A DNA stretch of 64,000 nucleotides from Arachnopeziza araneosa (taxonomy: Eukaryota; Ascomycota; Leotiomycetes; Helotiales; Arachnopezizaceae). Made by a program: the position numbers and the translations under genes. The DNA is taken from NCBI GenBank assembly GCA_003988855.1, contig QYAI01000074.1, positions 1 through 64,000 of the forward strand, read 5' to 3'. The notes beneath the pieces were generated by a model, which was not told the DNA's origin, searched no databases, and saw nothing but the letters and a program-made list of their open reading frames with translations. The first letter of the stretch is position 1. Every line of letters begins with the position of its first letter. Positions 1 through 11,120 of the stretch are shown one piece after another.

Positions 1-115
1 CTGGTTTTTGGATTCATTGCGCGCATACGTTGTTCTTGTTTTGGGTTCTTTGCTCTGGTTGTTCTTCCGAAATATACATATCGAGAGCTAGCTGAGGGCT
101 AACGAGATTCTTATT

Positions 116-262
116 TTATTGGCTGCTCCTCTGCCCCTCGTACACTACTTTTCCTGTTGGAGCAGCTCCATAGATATCACGAACGAATATAGCCGTGATT
201 GGTGATGCCGAGGCCGTGGAGAGGGCAACCGCGATGGCGAGAATGGAAGTGAAGGAAGGCAT
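116..262 (-). CDS. short secreted peptide or first exon related to the PAN/Apple-like gene at 1615-2533
   Basis: A 48-codon frame starts at 262 and stops at 116-118. It begins with a convincing signal peptide (MPSFTSILAIAVALSTASAS) followed by residues including YGAAPTGKV. The first exon of the next gene has the matching segment CGAAPTGTV after its own signal peptide, and both starts share the bases CATTTTGAAT around the initiator on the antisense reading. I therefore see a relative of the neighbour's first exon. The neighbour splices shortly after this segment, whereas this frame runs into a stop, so it is either a truncated duplicate or the first exon of a gene running off the left edge. 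No donor site was convincing. No PAN/Apple cysteine motif follows inside the window. Confidence 0.45.
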   Translation of the reverse strand: MPSFTSILAIAVALSTASASPITAIFVRDIYGAAPTGKVVYEGQRSSQ

Positions 263-1614
263 TTTGAATCGAGAAGCTTAATTTGAAGACTGAGGTGAAA
301 TGAGTATATTGGGTTTTCCGAGAGAACTTTGTAATCGAAGATGATGATGTTGCGAGAGTGTGATTAAAAGTGATTGCACAGAGCTGTCGAGTCTTTATAT
401 CTAATTTTAAGATGAAAAAATGTCGGTTCTACAACAAAAAGAGGGCAGTACTATTCTTAGTTCATGATACTGCCGATTTCGTATCGCCATGAACCAGCTT
501 TTCAGGACCACAAATTTGCACACGCAACTTTCACGGCATTTCGAAACTAAGTGGACGAAAGTACTGTCCACAGCACGGACGCGTAATTAGTGAGGCTTTC
601 GCCATATGCTAAGACCCACTGGGATATGCTAGCTCAAACATCTGATGCGCACGACATATTCGAAAACTTTTCGGCATATTCATGAATGTGGGGAAAGTGG
701 CTTGTTTTCGCTTGTTCATAATATAGTTTCAAACTGTTCGGCATTATTGATACTATAGGTAGGCATAGGTGGTGTCGAGCATACGTCAACTTGTAGGTGG
801 CGCAAGCCCTGGCTAGCGATCAAACTGGAACTAACGTCAACACGACCTCCACAAAAAATCGGTCCTAAACGGGAGAAGGGATTCTAAAAAAGGAAATATT
901 CAAGATTAAGAGGTCATTATACCGTCAGTTCTTAATATTCATGCGTTCGAGAATCACGCAGAGGTAATTGATAGATCCACAAGCCTCGTGCGAGGACTAT
1001 GTCGGAAAGTCACAGGTTTTAGCCATCGCTGCCGGGAAAACATAGCATAAAATAAGATTGCATTGGTTATTTACATTTTAGCAGTTCTCTTAATACATTA
1101 GCCGAAATTTAGCAAATAATCTTTATTGTTAAGGATAATAATCAAATAAGCTCTTGCACCTATTTAAGGCTGTAAACCTGGTGTTTTCTGTGGTGATATA
1201 AGCAGTGGAATGAACGCGTTTTTGATTCAATCCACTGCGCCAAGAAATAATTGTAACAAGAATAGGGGGGGGAAAAGGTGGGAGAAATTCAAGCAAAGCA
1301 TAAATCAGTGAGAAAATCTTTCAAAACTGGGTCTGTAGAAGAAAACAGCCAAGAGTCTATATTTAAGTCTACTCCACGCATCGACTCTAGTATATAAAAT
1401 TAAGTTTTTATGGTATCATTTAATCGTTACAGAAATCATAAAAGCATTTTTTAGGTGATTTAGAAAATACACAAATATTGTAGAGACAGGAAAAATTGCA
1501 AATAAACTCCCAACGATGCAGTAGCGACAGGAAACTCAATGACCTCTTTTCTTTCCCTTACAAACGAAAGTTCTCAACATGCCACCAAATATGATCGAGC
1601 TGACAGCTGGGTTT
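263..1614. other. AT-rich intergenic region
   Basis: About 1.35 kb between the short secreted ORF and the PAN/Apple-like gene. It is AT-rich with many stops in all frames. I saw no gene, no clear repeat and no RNA gene. Confidence 0.6.
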
Positions 1615-2533
1615 TTATTCGAAAAGATGGCAGACGTTCGACGTAAAGGTATAGGCAATGCAGGCAAGGTTTCCTTTGCAGGCTGCAAGGCAAGCTGCGA
1701 GATCAGTGGCGGCGGGAGTAGCGATCGGTTCTGGCGCGCCCGCTGGGACAGCATTCATCGGATTTGCGTGGGTGCCAGTTTGAGTTGGGGTTGTAGGGGT
1801 AGTTGTTGGGTTGTTGGCTGTGTTTCCACTGGCAGTGTTTCCGCTAGTCTTGCTTCCTTGGTCTTGACTACCAGTAGTTGGCCCTTGAGCACCGTTCTGT
1901 TGTCTGCGGCCTACAGTAGGACCGAAGAGCTTGCAAACGTTGGATTCAAACGTATAAGCGATGCAAGACGGTTTTCCTTGGCAGGCGGCGAGACAAGCGG
2001 CGAGGTTGTCGACAGAAGGCTCGGAGATGGGAGTTGGGGAGCCGGCTGGGACTGAGTTGATTGGATTTGCGTGGGTTCCGACTGGATTGTTACCTTGGCC
2101 TCCAGGGACCTGTCGTTGAGTAAGTCCGCCAGGGTTTGATGGTGTGGGAACAACTGATGGGATAGAGGTACATCCAATATCGTAGGCGACAAGGTCGGTG
2201 GATGGTGGGAGCGAAGAAGCCGCGACAGAAAACAGTTCACACTTATTGACACCATTTACAAGACCGAAGAGGAATGAGAGGCATGCTGAGTTGGCTTTGC
2301 AATGTGCAGCGCAACCTGCGGCCGTTGCTAAGAAAATGGTTAGAATATGATTTGCAAAATTCGAGAAAAGAAAACTTAGACTTACTGATTCCGTTGGGCT
2401 GCAAGAGCGGTGTCTGGGTGACAGTCCCAGTAGGAGCTGCACCACAGACTTGGCGTGATACAATAGGGCTTGCAGAAGTGATTGAGATAACACCAAAAGC
2501 GGCTATAACAGTAGTAGATAATGAGCAATGCAT
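1615..2533 (-). CDS. secreted protein with three PAN/Apple-like cysteine motifs
   Basis: Two exons: 2386-2533 and 1615-2327, with a 58 bp intron (donor GTAAG at 2385, acceptor TTAG ending at 2328), giving 286 residues. The N-terminus is a signal peptide (MHCSLSTTVIAAFGVISITSA) and the rest is cysteine-patterned. Three modules share the pattern C-x3-C-x5-C followed by C-x-LF: CAAHCKANSACLSF, CLAACQGKPSCIAYTF and CLAACKGNLACIAYTF. This resembles PAN/Apple-type domains found in fungal extracellular proteins, where they may bind carbohydrate or protein. Modules two and three are each preceded by the same linker (GTHANP-x-N-x-VPAG), so they arose by duplication; the spacer between them is Thr/Asn/Gly-rich. 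No enzyme domain is visible. It is probably secreted or wall-associated; the exact role is unknown. Confidence 0.8.
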
Positions 2534-3229
2534 TTTGAATAATTGTTGCAGACACCGGAAAATGGGTAGTGATAGTTTATGGGAAAGTGAAGTTGACTGA
2601 GAGAAAATTGAGGAAGAGCAATGAAAGATAGAAAGAAACCGAAAGTTGTGATGTTGTTGATGTTGTTGATGTTGGCGAGGATGAAGAATGAAATTTGGGA
2701 AGATTCTTAGTTCCCTTTATACTTTTCTCAGTCTATTGATCTGGAGTTCATTTTGGAATGTTGTTGTGTTGATTCACCTCGGCTAACTTCAAAATCTATT
2801 GATCCCTACTTGAAACTGCTTTTGGAGCGGAGATGTCATGTTTCGACGAGGTGGCTTCCTGAAAATAATGCAGTCCACACGAATGCGCCTCATAGTGGTC
2901 CCGATCGCGGAGAATAATCACTTGGCAGTTTGATCATACACTGTGTTTATTTCGCGAGTCGTACCTCATGCTGAGATGGACCAATTGGAGATATACCGGA
3001 GACGACAAACAATACGTACCCCTGGTTGAGCATGGATTAACGTTTCTAACGCGTGTGCCAGGCGCAGCGTAGAAGATCACTACTTTCACTTAGTCATTGA
3101 TATCCTATTTTATTTTAGTTGAAGGATTTTAGGTGATAGTGACAATTCCATAGAGCTTTCAGGATATATCCATTTACGCTGCATATGCCAGCAAACATCT
3201 CTCTCTTGATTCATTTAAACACGTTCAAT
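2534..3229. other. intergenic region
   Basis: Upstream region of the PAN/Apple-like gene and downstream region of the GH16 gene. A short GTTGATGTT repeat lies near 2650-2670 in the leader. Nothing else recognised. Confidence 0.5.
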
Positions 3230-4993
3230 CTACATCACAAACCAAAGTCCAAGAGTAGCAAAGAGATTATACCTCCGTAGTTGCAAACCTAAACTAGCAC
3301 CACTCGCAAACACGTGGCTGGGTGTTGGCATCCTAGAAGCAACTCCTGTTGCATTACTAGCAGAATATTTTGTTTGGCTAGCAGTAGGATAGGGTGTGAT
3401 AGAAGTGGTCTTAGGCGCCGCTGTGAAGGGACAGATAGTCGTGTACAGAGAAATGACTTCGGTGGTCAGCTTTCCGATGTGAGCTGGGCAGTTGGTAACA
3501 GTTGGTGCGCAAGATGTTACAGTATAGATGGAGGTCGTATAGACTGTTGAGGTTGCGGAGAGAGCAACGAAGCTTGAAGACGTTGATGAGAAGCGACTGC
3601 TGTTTGACGATATCGAGGATGAAGCTGAGGTAGTGCTTACGGATACAGAGGCTGATGACAGGGTTGCTAATACGGTGGAAGGTGAGGAGCTAAAGCCGGC
3701 CGTGGTCGAGCTTGAGAGGCTGGATGAAGGTATCGTCTCAGTTGCATTGAGCTTGTACACCTTTATGGAATTGATGGCCCAGTACCTATTATGCTTAGAT
3801 GGAGCAAAAATAAACGACAGTGTACACCTACATGTCACTAAACGTGTTTGGATTCCCGGCAACATAGGCCTCGCAGGTTGGGGCCAATGCCGAGCAAACG
3901 GAATTCTGAGACCAGATGGCACCAGCCCAACTACCACAGAAATCCGCACTCAATACGAACTTATTCTCAGAGAAATGCTTATCAATATCACATTTGCCTC
4001 TGAAGTCTGCAGCTGGCTTTCCCCAATTTCGTGGGCTTGGAGCGCCGTTGGTGATATCGACTGGGACTGCCCCTCTCGGGAAGAACCAGATCCAAATGTA
4101 CTCCGAAGTCCATTCGGTAGCAAAAACGCCACCTTTGTTGGAATTGAAATCGTAGCCAAAGCTGATCGAACGATTACTATATACACTGCAGCCAGTGCCA
4201 TAGCTTGCGACAACGTCGCAGTTGTCGTACATCAATGGTCCCGATTGGTAGGCTCCTGCGACGCTACAGTTAGGCGATCTGAAACTGTTAGCGGAAGTGT
4301 ACTGTGGGATACCAGAGACCCTATGTGTAAGGCTACACTATAGAGCTCCAGCTCTCCTCTGTTGGTGCTGCATAGAGTGAGGTATTACAACCCTCTCTTA
4401 GGCAAGCACCGTTCCATGCCATCAGATAAGGAGGTTCATAAAATCTTGTAGAACATACGTTTGAAGAGACATCAAATTTGTTTCCTGGGTATTGACACCC
4501 TCAATAATATCAATAGTGCCTCCCTCAGGCAAATTTGGGCCGTAACTCTTCCAAGATGGCCAAGTACCGCAAGCTCCACCAGGCATATTTGAAACGTCAT
4601 TAATGAACAGACCGTGGGTCCAAATCTCTTTTGTTTCCAGTCTGACACTCTCTCTGCCTGGTCCGTTTGGATCTATGACAGTCGTGGAGTCGACACCGAT
4701 ATGAACCGTCCCATCATCTTTGACAGACACGTAATTCTTATCCAGAGCTGTCTCCTCATCAACATATCTAAACGGATTAGTATCAAGTAATAACGTTCAT
4801 CGATATCTTACGTGACAAATCCAAATTTAGGATCACTGTCAGTGACAAAATTGAAGCCATCAAGGAATCCTTCTCCGGAGTATGTCACATCTAGCGTGTA
4901 GACTCCAGGTACTGCTTGGGGCACTGCACTTGTACCTGTCGTCAAAAGAAAAACAATAGCAGTACTACTCTGAAGGAACGAGAAGAGAGTCAT
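3230..4993 (-). CDS. GH16-family wall protein with altered catalytic motif
   Basis: Five exons (4812-4993, 4459-4767, 4337-4396, 3832-4278, 3230-3785; introns 44, 62, 58, 46 bp) give 517 residues with consistent phase. A signal peptide is followed by a glycoside hydrolase family 16 fold: DGFNFVTDSDPKFGFV, YVDEETAL, MPGGACGTWPS, EWTSEYIWIWFFPRGAVPVD, CDIDKHF, FCGSWAG and CEAYVAGNPNTF are family signatures. GH16 enzymes of this type normally act on beta-1,3/1,4-glucans. The active-site signature E-x-D-x-x-E reads GGTIDIIEG here, so the first glutamate, the nucleophile, is threonine. The C-terminal half is Ser/Thr-rich with cysteines and ends in a hydrophobic stretch resembling a GPI signal, although two arginines interrupt it. 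I expect a wall-anchored, catalytically weak or dead protein, possibly binding glucan. The exon 3 donor (GTAGCC) is the weakest part of the model. Confidence 0.85.
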
Positions 4994-6423
4994 TTTTCGC
5001 GAAATATAAACGAAAGTGGCTGTCGAAAAGACAAAAGCATAAAGAGTTTGAAAGACCGATGATCTTACATTTCTCCCTCAAGCGGTACATTCAATATGTA
5101 CCACATCAAGAAACGCCTCCAAATTTAACCAAAACGCCACAGAACATTCCTTGCAGGATTTTGAGTGTCAGGATTCGAGAGCCAAGATGTCGATCTTCCA
5201 TTTCGGGGCCGAATACGCTAACAGCGTTGCTTTTTCGCCTGAGCCGCAGTAGAAGGAGCGCACTGGCGACTTGGCGCTTGGCGCTTGAGATTTAAAGGGG
5301 GTACGATCAATAATATATTCTCACCGTATCACTAGTCTTTATGAAATATTTGCATAACTCGTCCCCAACACCCTCCCGCATCATTAAAAGCCAGAGTTCG
5401 AACCGAATTATCGAAGAGGCATCTTTGAGCAGTAACACTACGTCAAACACTGGGGTTTAAAGGGAAGAGGAGGATTTAAACGAGTAATCAAGCAGAAAAC
5501 CCGGGCGGGAGGGGTTTTTCTTGAGCCTGCGGGCTTTCATTTTTGCTTTTTTCCTTTTTTTGACCCCGTGGACTTGCACTTGCCTTTGAACGCAAGTTTT
5601 TCTTTTACCTTGCGCTTCAGTAATCTCCCGGTAAGACCTTACAGTACTCGATGAATTATAATAAGTAGGGTCCTGGCTGCCATAATTATGTATGCCTAGC
5701 GCTAGCACAGCACTGGTGATGGCTGGAAAAGATCATAGAAACTATTTTACTCTGTCAAGTACCAGAATAAATTCAAGCGAGTTTGGACCTGAAGTGATAT
5801 CAATCTGTGAAACTTTACTCGCACAACGTAGGCAGAAAACCTTGGTCAAAACCAAATCAAAGCACAGATCTTAGAGAAAGCCGAAATGCAATCAAACTTT
5901 CATTTTCCGTAAAGCAGCTGAGCCAACGTCGGGGGCGCCAAGATCCGACCCAGTATTGATTTACTCATGTTTATTGTTAAAGCATGTGTTGAATATCTCG
6001 ACCCTAAAGTTACCTCGATCTAGTCATCTTGATTGTCGAAAGGCAAGTTGGAAACTTAAAGAGCCAAGCAGGTTGGAAAAAGTCGAAACGAGATCAGAGT
6101 GCTTTGTGGAGTAATCAGCTTTGAGAAAGTCGAAAGCAGAAGTAGCCTCTAAATTTTTACAAGACCTAACACAAAGTTGAAACGAGATCAAGCTACTATT
6201 TAAAAAACAAGCAGCTTTGAGAAAGTCGAAGCAAAGAACAGGCTCTGTTAGCTATACCAAAGCCACTACAGAGTGAAAAGCTTCCGACCACAATCACACG
6301 AAGTTATTCACATTCATTGTCATAGCTGGAAAGTGTTGATTCCACACGGGAAGTTCACATCCAGAAAACTGGGCTATCTACACACACAAAGCAGGACCAC
6401 AGCCGGGCCCAGACAGCGTCGAC
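4994..6423. other. intergenic region with an imperfect tandem pair
   Basis: No convincing gene. Around 6076-6235 two copies of a roughly 95 bp unit are recognisable: GAAACGAGATCA followed 30-35 bases later by CAGCTTTGAGAAAGTCGAA. A weaker relative (AGAGAAAGCCGAAA) sits near 5873. Open frames here are short and lack splice or domain support. Confidence 0.5.
6076..6236. repeat. imperfect tandem duplication, about 95 bp unit
   Basis: The string GAAACGAGATCA occurs at about 6085 and 6179, and CAGCTTTGAGAAAGTCGAA at about 6116 and 6212, so two units lie head to tail 94-96 bases apart with diverged interiors. Confidence 0.6.
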
Positions 6424-8282
6424 CTAATCCAGGTCCATTCTCTCCTCCTCAACCTCAACCTCCACCTCCACCTCCTCACCCCCACGCACCAACTCGTAGG
6501 TGTCCCAGTGGTGCTGGGGAGCCCAAGCCTCGATGATGGCTGGGCTGCCAACCAGCACCACCGAGACCTTCGTCTCCCGACCACCAGACATCTTCACCAG
6601 CGATGGGAGCTGGGCCGTCCACTGCTCGAGGCAGTCCATTCTCTGCTGCATGGTGGCGTACTGGCCACCATCCCCCTTGTGCTTGGGGAGGTTCCAGGCG
6701 TCGCCACCGAAGAACCAGAAGTCGAAGGAAAAGTCGACGGCTTTGTCAAACATGGTTTTGACGTCCGAGTGGGACGTGGCGACCTCCTCGGCGGTGCTGG
6801 TCATGCCAGTCAGCTCCGGCAGAGCTACGAGCTGGGCGCCGGCTCGGAGCGATTTCTCGAAGTACATGACGCAATAGGACAAGTCGCGCTTCAGAGGAGT
6901 GGTGAGGATGTGAGTGACTTGATTGGTGGTTGCGAAATTGATATCTGTGAATGGGAGAACGATCTTCGATGGCTTTTCAAGGAAGTCGAGTTTGGGACGG
7001 AGAAGGTGACGCTGAGCCATTTGATTATGGAACTTGACTTCATGATGCTCGATGGGACCGGGGAAGAGAAATTGATCCCAGTTTTGGACCAAACGGAGCT
7101 TGAACTGTTCGCGGCCCACTTCGATATAGATTGCGATACCATGAGCTTCCCATCGCATTAGACGAGAGTTGCTTGGATTGTTGACGAGGCTATAGAGCAA
7201 TTGTCGGCGGGGAAGATCGATGGCATTGGCAAAGCGCTCAAGCGTAGTCTCAGCAACTTCTCGGATATACATATTCTGGGGACGGTTGGCGTGGAGCTCG
7301 GCAATATCGTCATCATAGTCTTTACGAATTTGAAGCAACAATTGATTCAGTGCTTTGGCACCTTGCTTTGTGGCAAGGAACTTCACGATTTCATCTCGGT
7401 CCTTTGGCTTGTTAGTGAATGTTTCTCAATGGTGAAGCTGATAGCACTTACGTTGGGAACAGCCATAAGGAAGAGTCTCGGGCGTTCAATCTTTGGAGGC
7501 TTCTCGCGAATGACCTTGTGCTTGGTAGGTTCCTCGCTAGGGGCTAAGCTGAAGTGGATTGATGCGATCTCAAGGGGGTGGAAGGGAGGTTTGATGTAAT
7601 TCCTGTCGTTGTTTGCAGTACCAACAGCCATCTTCTCAGCAATTTCGGAGGAATAAGAACTTTCATCATCAACAGAAACTTCTTTGGAGCTAGAAAGCCC
7701 TTGGACAATTATTTTGCTGAGAGCCTGGGTAGCAGCAGGGCATAGATCAAGAGGATTTTTCGGAGCCTCGGAGTAGCCAGCAGCATCCTTGACGGTAGAT
7801 GAGCTCGAAGCAACGCCTGGAGCAGAACCTGAAGGGCTGGCGCGAGTAGAATCCGACATGATGGTATCTGGGTTGGAATGATCGCGAGCCGAAGAAGTTC
7901 CTGGAGCGTCGCGAGTAGAAGAAGACTGATAACCGCGGACGAAAGCCCTACCAACGATGGCTGGATTGAAAAGATAATTGATAGCAGCGTTAATTGCAGT
8001 GTCAGGACCTTCAATGTAATGCTCAGATCGCGCTGAAGGTGATGGAGGTGGCGCAGATTCAAAAGAAGACGTGGCGCGGGGAGATGGCGTGAGTTCAATG
8101 AGAGACGTGGCGCTAGGAGTTCGAGGAGAGTTAGGAGATTGAGGCGGCCAATACAGCTCAGGGCTTGCAGGGGATTGCTGAATGTCAAGTGAGCGAGGAC
8201 TTGCAGGCGATTGCGGGGTTGTAGGTGCGAGAGGGCTTGCAGGTGAGAGAGGGCTCGGTGGTGTCGTGAAATCAATATCCAT
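6424..8282 (-). CDS. uncharacterised protein with Ser/Pro-rich N-terminus
   Basis: Two exons, 7452-8282 and 6424-7401, joined across a 50 bp intron (GTAAGT ... CAAAG), give 602 residues. The first 110 or so residues are a dense series of SP and TP dipeptides (SPASP three times), typical of a disordered proline-directed phosphorylation region. Residues about 255-600 look folded, with PKIERPRLFLMAVPN at the splice junction, a stretch with RREL-like helices, and LRAGAQLVALPELTG followed by aromatic-rich sequence (DFSFDFWFFGGDAWNL). The C-terminus ends in an acidic Glu/Val repeat. I do not recognise a named domain. The gene is intact and its splice sites are clean, so I regard it as real. Its function cannot be given from the sequence. 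Confidence 0.75.
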
Positions 8283-8846
8283 TTTGTCAAATAGTTTGTG
8301 TTTACTCGGAGCTCGCTACGCTTTTCGCCGGTGCAGAATGAGGAAAAAGTTCTGATTGTGATAGGCGGTAAGAGGAGACAGAAATTCACGGGCCAAAATA
8401 AATCAGATACTCGAGATTTTCTTCGGTCAACTATTCCTGGCTCCGAGTCTCGGCGCGACGAAGAGCAAGAGTGAATGAGCATAGCCTCGCGTGCCCGTAG
8501 ATCAGATAAGGATATTTTGGCATGTTATCAGAGAGCTAATTACCTCTTGATTACTTACTAAGATGCCATGCTCTTCGGAAGAATCAACAGTAAACAAAGG
8601 AATCTCAATCAAAGAGCATTGTTCCTGTGCGGTTGATAAGGTCTTGATCTATGCTTCAGACACAATTATAGCGAATTGAATTGGAAAAAATAAACAATTC
8701 AAAGCATAAGCATCAATAAGACAATTACAATGTCCCAAGAAATGAAATACAAGAACAGCAAAGCTAACCAAGAGCGTCAAGGCAAATCACAAAAATCAAG
8801 AAGTAAGCTCAACAGCAAATCCCATCTATTCATTAGAGTGCTCGTG
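8283..8846. other. intergenic region
   Basis: Upstream region of the 602-residue gene and downstream region of the cupin gene. AT-rich; nothing recognised. Confidence 0.5.
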
Positions 8847-9568
8847 CTAGTCTTCATGCCCATGGGTATGAGAGTGTTCATGCTCAGGTAGGTTTGCATG
8901 AGTAGGGTCAATCCATCTTACCCCCTCGGGGACTTCCACCGGTTTTAAATCAGGTAAGTTGACAGCAACCGCTTCGCCATCGCTCCTGCTCCGTCTCAGC
9001 TTTTTTTCTTTCCATACTTAATCACGGAGAAATGCGATTATAAAGTCAGTAAAGAACATACCTCATCAACACACATTCCAACCCTTCCCCCTCCTCTCCC
9101 GCGTTAATCTCTTGATGCGGAACCCAAGGCGGCACAAAGATAAAATCTCCAGGGCCCGCTTCAGCTACGAACTCTAGGCTCTCACCCCATCGCATCCTTG
9201 CCTTACCTTTCAGGACATAAATCACCGATTCCAGATGGCCGTGATGATGAGCACCCGTCTTGGCTTGGGGAGCAACTTTTGCTATCAGTCTTCCCGAAAT
9301 CTCAAGAGAGTCATGCATCAAGAGCACAGGGAGATAAATTATAACAAGAAGGAAAATAGGCTCAGTTACTTGAGACGGTGCCAGCCCAAAGTTTCTGCGC
9401 TCCTACTCTTGCAAAATTGATAGCTGCTGCGCGGCTCATGCCTGGTGTTTGCGCGGTGTTGGAATCGAGAGAGTCTGACGGGATGACTCGCACTCCTGTA
9501 CCTTTCCAGCCATCTTCCGGAGTAGACACAGGAGTGTGAGTATGCGGTTCAGAGGATGAGGATGCCAT
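8847..9568 (-). CDS. small single-domain cupin protein
   Basis: Three exons (9370-9568, 9062-9281, 8847-8985) give 185 residues. Both cupin motifs are present: motif 1 as GAHHHGHLESVIYVLKG with its histidine cluster and glutamate, and motif 2 as PGDFIFVPPWVPHQEIN with the second metal-binding histidine. Cupins of this size usually hold a divalent metal in a beta barrel and act as dioxygenases, isomerases or binding proteins; which one is not decidable here. The third exon completes a conserved-looking C-terminus (RSDGEAVAVNLPD) and ends in a His-rich tail (HEHSHTHGHED), which may add metal binding. The position of intron 1 (88 bp) was chosen because it keeps AGTV joined to the APQAKTG segment; its exact acceptor is less sure than intron 2. 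It is probably cytosolic because no signal peptide is visible. Confidence 0.82.
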
Positions 9569-10169
9569 TATGCTGATGGTGACAGGATAGAGGGAGAGTG
9601 AGGTGTCGTTGGAAGTGGAGTTCGCTTAACCGAGGTTTACCCTGTCACGTGAAATGACATCTTTGGCTAAGGTAAATCTAGGTTAGGAAAAGTAGCAGCT
9701 GATGACTTGGTAGAAGAAATTCTTCCTGCTGCTTGTTATGAGTGGTCTTCAGAAATGATATTTTTTGCATAAACCAACAAACCAGCAGTGCTCTCCTCCG
9801 ACCATTTTAAGCGAGATCCTGATTTCAATCAGGCGTCGGTAGGATGACCCTAAATTCTTCTACCCGAGGTAAAACGCTAGGATAGCTAAATCGTGACCAC
9901 TTTAAGCCAAGTAAATAATTCTCAAGCTGTCTATTTTTGAACACCGCCGTCATCTGACCTTCAGATACCTCGGGCTATATAGCTATCTAATAGTGCCTTA
10001 AAATTTCAGTGAAACCGCCTGTCACTACGAAACATCGTTATAAATGATCTTATTCCATACATTCGCTTTCAGTCCAATATATTTTGCAGCACCGGCCGCT
10101 CCTGTCCAAATATTTATCGCCAGGACTCCAAACTCGAAACTCCAATCTTCCACAGTTTTTGGAGCCAAG
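9569..10169. other. intergenic region between divergent genes
   Basis: Shared upstream region of the cupin gene (minus) and the SAM-like gene (plus). AT-rich, no further feature seen. Confidence 0.5.
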
Positions 10170-10568
10170 ATGTTCTCCTCCATCAAGAAATTCCTCGTCA
10201 AGTCCAAAGGTCCCCAATCACCACCACCACCAGCCTACTCCCTCCAGCTCACCGGGACTGCTCTCCCCTTTATCCTCCACGAAAAGATAAACGCCTCGGA
10301 CATCCCACAATGGGAGTGGACGAACCACCAATGCCGCACCTGGCTGTACCTATTCTGCGTAGAGAACTTCAGCATGACGCCCGAAGAAGCCACCGCGGCT
10401 GCCAGGAAGTTTGAAGGGAACGGCCCTGCCATTTATGCCATACAGCATAAGACGTGGCAGAAGTGGCTTGGAAATCAGAGGGGCTGGTCGTTGCGTATGA
10501 GGATAAAGACCGTGCAGAGAAAGGAAGGTGCCATCCCCAAAGGAGTGACAGTAAGAAATCAATGGTGA
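10170..10568 (+). CDS. short SAM-like domain protein, paralogue of the gene at 33622-35046
   Basis: The open frame extends upstream to 10044, but I start it at 10170 because MFSSIKKF then matches the first residues (MFSIFNLK) of the larger gene at 33.6-35.0 kb. This gives 132 residues. A Pro-rich stretch is followed by a helical domain shared with the larger gene: CRTWLYL, an EA-rich helix, FEGNG, and KWLGNQRG against CRTWLYL, FEGDG and ELLGERRG. The order and spacing resemble a sterile-alpha-motif-like bundle; this is a motif-level reading. The large paralogue continues into a long coiled coil that is absent here. A GTAAGA donor-like string occurs just before the stop, but the next acceptor would give a 26 bp intron, so I ended the gene at the stop. 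It may be a truncated duplicate or a domain-only protein. Confidence 0.6.
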   Translation: MFSSIKKFLVKSKGPQSPPPPAYSLQLTGTALPFILHEKINASDIPQWEWTNHQCRTWLYLFCVENFSMTPEEATAAARKFEGNGPAIYAIQHKTWQKWLGNQRGWSLRMRIKTVQRKEGAIPKGVTVRNQW

Positions 10569-11120
10569 TTTTGCAGGGTCTTGAAAGGCAGGAGATTAAT
10601 ATTTGAGCAAACTGCTGTTATTGAACAGGATTTGATAGTCTTACTCTGGTTGGAGGCTGAGCGATCATCAAGAAGTTTAGACGCACAATCACAACTTTTT
10701 TGGATTAAATGGCTACGTTCCCTCACTACATGAACATGCAGCACCAATATTTATCCCATACCCGCTCAAACTTATTCTCTCCAGCTCACGATGATCAATC
10801 AAAAACTTCCTATGTCATTGCCCAAAAAAAGAAGCCAAAAATAAGGTTCAAAGACATCACCAGACCTAGAAAGCATCGACCAGGCCCATTTTGATAACGC
10901 TTAAGAGTCTGCTGAATAAGCTAGGAGATTTACTTTCGTCATAAAAAAATACGTCTTAGTATAAGTTTAACATTTTCAATTTTTTTCCTTGCTCTCCATT
11001 CTCAAACCACAACACGAAATCACAACCAGCAACTCTCGGATCCCGTTCAATCTCAGTACAACACACACAAATCTCCGCATGCGCTCAGCACCACCATCTG
11101 ACCCTGCTTTTCCAGCCAAA
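10569..11120. other. intergenic region
   Basis: AT-rich spacer between the SAM-like gene and the small membrane protein gene. No feature recognised. Confidence 0.5.

Noticed and set aside
10044..10169. Longer N-terminus for the short SAM-like protein
   Set aside because: The paralogue starts at the residue corresponding to 10170, and the upstream part shows no similarity to it.
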